Below, piece by piece: positions 62,401 through 64,000 of a stretch of 64,000 nt of DNA (position 1 is the stretch's first letter; each line of letters begins with the position of its first letter). A program made the translations under genes and the position numbers. The stretch lies in assembly GCF_000612725.1 (NCBI RefSeq), contig NZ_HG964452.1, positions 17,178 to 81,177 of the forward strand, in the 5' to 3' direction. Below the pieces are notes generated by a model that worked only from the letters and a program-made list of their open reading frames with translations, was not told where the DNA came from and made no database searches. Origin of the DNA: Mycolicibacterium austroafricanum (lineage in GTDB: Bacteria > Actinomycetota > Actinomycetes > Mycobacteriales > Mycobacteriaceae).

Positions 62401-62858
62401 GCAACGCCACCGAAAGCCCGGAGGAGGCCGACGCGATCGTCACCGCGATCACCGGCCTGCTCGCAACGCCGTGGACCGACGAGGGCGGCACCCGACCGCT
62501 GGCCCAGCGCGACGTGCTCATCGTGACCCCGTACAACGCGCAGGTGGTGCTGGTTCGGCGCCGCCTCGACGCGGCGGGGCTGACCGAGGTGCGGGCGGGC
62601 ACCGTCGACAAGTTCCAGGGACAGCAGGCGCCCGTGGTGTTCGTGTCGATGACGGCATCCTCGATCGACGACGTGCCCCGCGGAATCGCCTTCCTGCTCA
62701 ACAGAAACCGCCTCAACGTGGCGGTGAGCCGGGCCAAGTACCTGGCCGTGATCGTGCGTTCACAGCATCTGACCGACTACCTGCCCGGAACCCCGGACGG
62801 GTTGGTGCAGCTGGGCGCGTTCCTGTCCCTGGCCGCATGTGATACACCCACGGAGTGA
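59403..62858 (+). CDS. TM0106-family Cas4-like nuclease fused to SF1 helicase
   Basis: 1151 residues. The N-terminal RecB/Cas4-like nuclease has FADFLIL, RDTK (D137, K139) and LLQMAAY motifs. It also has four Cys (C25, C222, C225, C228) expected to hold a 4Fe-4S cluster. An RNase H-like segment (LFFDFEGDP) precedes a C-terminal UvrD/DNA2-type helicase. That part has Walker A GPPGTGKT (about 775), VIEEAGQ, LLLGDPQQLPQ, SYRMHP, TVDKFQGQQ and LLNRNRLNVAVSRAK. Probable DNA-processing enzyme; role not established. Orthologue of Rv1251c. GTG start 59403. Overlaps the next gene by 4 bp. Confidence 0.88.
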   Translation: MFVASDADDVRVIYSASDLAAAARCEYALLRSFDARLGWGPAVSADDELLARTATLGDEHEQRHLDELRHDTEVAVIGRPRYSVAGLTAAAEQTLRAIERRVPVVYQAAMFDGRFAGFADFLILEDSPDGPRYRLRDTKLARSVKVEALLQMAAYVETLTAAGVPVGPEVDLVLGDGTAVSYPVDELLPVYRPRRAALQRLLDEHFAGGRAVAWEDEHVRACFRCAECDKQVRAHDDLLLVAGMRVSQRARLLDAGITTVQELAAHDGPVPELSTRAVTALKSQARLQLADRVIENGNVKPPYELVDPQPLMVLPDVDKGDLFFDFEGDPLWTTDGREWGLEYLWGVLSVADDFEPLWAHNRSEERQALKDFLALVRKRRRRYPGMHVYHYAAYEKSALLRLAGRYGEGEHEVDELLRDGVLVDLYPLVRKSIRVGTENYSIKSLEPLYMGNELRDGEVTTATASITEYARYCALRDEDRTDEAATVLKEIEEYNRYDCRSTRRLRDWLMARAIECGVPPRGPVPVTAGRERAAADSPDPVDRKLSKFAGDGIEPRTPEQTAVAMLAAAKGFHKREDKPYWWGHFDRVNNPVDEWADDGGVFVAERHEVVADWHRPPRARKPQRHLRLFGEIATGELGREMYALYDPPSPAGLSDDPDRRAFGSVTVTECDDPEAPTEVVIVERQPKGGDVFAQAPFALTPGPPISTAQLQDAIADTAALVAAGLPNLPADGLTDILLRRPPRTRSGGPLPRTGDAVADITAALLDLDSSYLAVHGPPGTGKTHTSAQVIATLVGRHGWTVGVVAQSHAVVENLFTDVMRAGVDGTRIGKKAHAAHTVNGGWTELDRDDYAEFLCQDGCVVGGTAWDFANDNKFTRGCLDLLVIEEAGQFSLANTVAVSRAARNLLLLGDPQQLPQVSQGTHPEPVDGSALGWLVDGHHTLPPERGYFLDRSYRMHPDVCRAVSRLSYDGRLLSNEHVTAARRLDGVTPGVRTLEVDHLGNATESPEEADAIVTAITGLLATPWTDEGGTRPLAQRDVLIVTPYNAQVVLVRRRLDAAGLTEVRAGTVDKFQGQQAPVVFVSMTASSIDDVPRGIAFLLNRNRLNVAVSRAKYLAVIVRSQHLTDYLPGTPDGLVQLGAFLSLAACDTPTE

Positions 62859-64000
62859 CCGAAGCGCTGATCGACCGGCTCGCCGCCATCGTCGGAGCCA
62901 CCCAGGTGACCACCGACGCCGACGTGCTCGAAGGCCGCAGCGTCGACCACACCGGGCGCTACCGGGGGCACGCATCGGCGCTGGTGCGGCCGGGTTCCGC
63001 GGACGAGGTGGCGGCGGTGCTGCGGGTGTGTCGCGACGCCGGCGTGAACGTCACCGTGCAAGGCGGACGCACCTCCCTGGTGGCGGGCACGGTGCCCGAA
63101 CACGACGACGTCCTGCTGTCGACCGAACGCCTCCGCGACGTGGGCGAAGTCGACGTGGTGGAACGCCGGATCCGCGTCGGCGCGGGGGCGACGCTGGCCG
63201 AGGTGCAGCGGGCCGCCGCCGCGGCAGGCCTGGTCTTCGGAGTCGACCTCGCCGCCCGCGACTCGGCCACCGTCGGCGGTATGGCCTCCACGAACGCCGG
63301 AGGCCTGCGCACTGTCTGCTACGGCAACATGGGCGAGCAGGTCATCGGGCTCGACGTGGTGCTGCCCGACGGCTCGGTGGTGCACCGCCACAGCCAGGTG
63401 CGCAGCGACAACACCGGATACGACCTCGCCTCACTGTTCGTCGGCGCCGAGGGCACACTCGGGGTGATCACCACGCTCGACCTGCGCCTACACCCCACCC
63501 CACGCCAACGGGTCACGGCGATCTGCGGTTTCGCCGACCTGGATGCGCTCATCGAGACCGGCCGGGTGTTCCGCGACATGGAAGGCATCGCCGCGCTGGA
63601 GCTCATCGACGCCAGGGCCAGCGCACTGACCGCTGAGCACGCCGGGGTTGCCGCCCCGGTCCAGGGCGCATGGCAGCTACTCATCGAGCTGGCAGGGGAA
63701 ACCGACCTGACCGACCGGCTGGCCGAGGCGCTGGAGAGCGCCGAGCTGACCGACGAGCCGGCGGTCGGTGTGGACGCCAATGCCCAGCAGCGGCTGTGGC
63801 AGGTCCGCGAAGCGGTGGCCGAAGTACTCGGGGTGTACGGCCCTCCGCTGAAATTCGATGTGTCGCTGCCCCTTTCGGCAATCCGCGGGTTCGCCGAGGA
63901 CGCCGCAGCCCTGGTCGCCGAGCACGCCCCGGACGCCATCCCGGTGCTGTTCGGTCACGTCGGCGAAGGCAACCTGCACCTGAACATCCTGCGCTGCGAC
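62855..64000 (+). CDS. FAD-linked oxidase, D-2-hydroxyacid dehydrogenase type (partial)
   Basis: At least 382 residues, continuing past the window. FAD-binding motifs TVQGGRTSLVAGT, VGGMASTNAGGLRTVCYGNMG and LFVGAEGTLGVITTL, then VLFGHVGEGNLHLN at the edge, match the VAO/GlcD family. GTG 62855 overlaps the helicase stop (GTGA), so the two are coupled. Second GlcD-like protein in the window; sequence and neighbours differ from the one at 49215-50576. Substrate unknown. Confidence 0.85.
   Translation, partial: MTEALIDRLAAIVGATQVTTDADVLEGRSVDHTGRYRGHASALVRPGSADEVAAVLRVCRDAGVNVTVQGGRTSLVAGTVPEHDDVLLSTERLRDVGEVDVVERRIRVGAGATLAEVQRAAAAAGLVFGVDLAARDSATVGGMASTNAGGLRTVCYGNMGEQVIGLDVVLPDGSVVHRHSQVRSDNTGYDLASLFVGAEGTLGVITTLDLRLHPTPRQRVTAICGFADLDALIETGRVFRDMEGIAALELIDARASALTAEHAGVAAPVQGAWQLLIELAGETDLTDRLAEALESAELTDEPAVGVDANAQQRLWQVREAVAEVLGVYGPPLKFDVSLPLSAIRGFAEDAAALVAEHAPDAIPVLFGHVGEGNLHLNILRCD

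Noticed and set aside
1..64000. tRNA, rRNA or known riboswitch
   Set aside because: No cloverleaf-like stretch, ribosomal sequence or recognisable aptamer core was found by eye; a covariance-model scan would be decisive.

Overview
The window is high-GC DNA from an actinomycete, almost certainly a rapidly growing mycobacterium (Mycolicibacterium/Mycobacterium type). Evidence for this includes a CysN-CysC fusion, beta-carbonic anhydrase CanA, OppBCDA, DUF3558-type lipoproteins, a DUF222/13E12 HNH protein, F420-type enzymes, Tap, CYP130 and LprE. From memory, the gene order matches the M. tuberculosis interval Rv1286 back to Rv1251c, in reverse. The conserved backbone is cysNC-cysD-canA, oppBCDA, an SbcCD-like pair, a SixA-like phosphatase, lprB/lprC, an ABC exporter pair, the Rv1264-type cyclase, HIT and Ddn-like genes, udgB, tap, a FAD oxidase, CYP130 with its TetR, an acyltransferase, deaD, lprE and an Rv1251c-type nuclease-helicase. 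No search was run, so synteny is recall.

Region by region. 1-5.3 kb: sulfate activation (cysQ, cysNC, cysD) and canA on the minus strand; an intact IS30-family element sits between cysD and canA, 2 bp from the canA stop. 5.4-13.3 kb: an apparent accessory insert, a tight minus-strand operon of a TrcRS-like two-component system followed by two GT39/ArnT-like membrane glycosyltransferases flanking a GT2-GtrA fusion, with a small divergent membrane protein gene. 13.4-19.0 kb: the oligopeptide ABC importer, with an unusual repeat-built start to oppA and a duplicated oppC/oppD junction. 19.0-24.1 kb: an alpha/beta hydrolase and the SbcCD-like pair. 24.2-29.6 kb: phosphatase, two lipoproteins and a heterodimeric ABC exporter, followed by a 24-bp tandem repeat.

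29.8-39.8 kb is accessory: a molybdopterin oxidoreductase, a ribbon-helix-helix-like protein, a DUF2510-AIM24 protein, dtd, and a copper divergon. The divergon pairs a DUF305 lipoprotein with CopZ, a 53-residue His-tailed membrane protein and a copper P1B ATPase, across a TACCC-N5-GGGTA operator. An acidic hypothetical gene and a 13E12-family HNH gene close this stretch. 39.9-49.2 kb holds the cyclase, three base-excision or nucleotide-related genes, flavin/F420 enzymes, a PknH-sensor-like lipoprotein and the Tap efflux pump. 49.2-59.3 kb holds a FAD oxidase, CYP130 with a TetR behind a perfect palindrome, an arylsulfatase, a siderophore-interacting protein behind an IdeR-like box, an acyltransferase-DeaD pair and LprE. 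59.4-64 kb holds a large Cas4-like nuclease fused to a superfamily 1 helicase, coupled to a FAD-linked oxidase cut by the window edge.

The strongest candidate for an undescribed system is the five-gene sensor-plus-glycosylation operon at 5.46-12.95 kb. It combines a signalling pair, a probable polyprenyl-phosphate sugar synthase with its own flippase-like domain, and two sugar transferases. No intergenic stretch exceeds 300 bases. I saw no tRNA, rRNA or CRISPR array.
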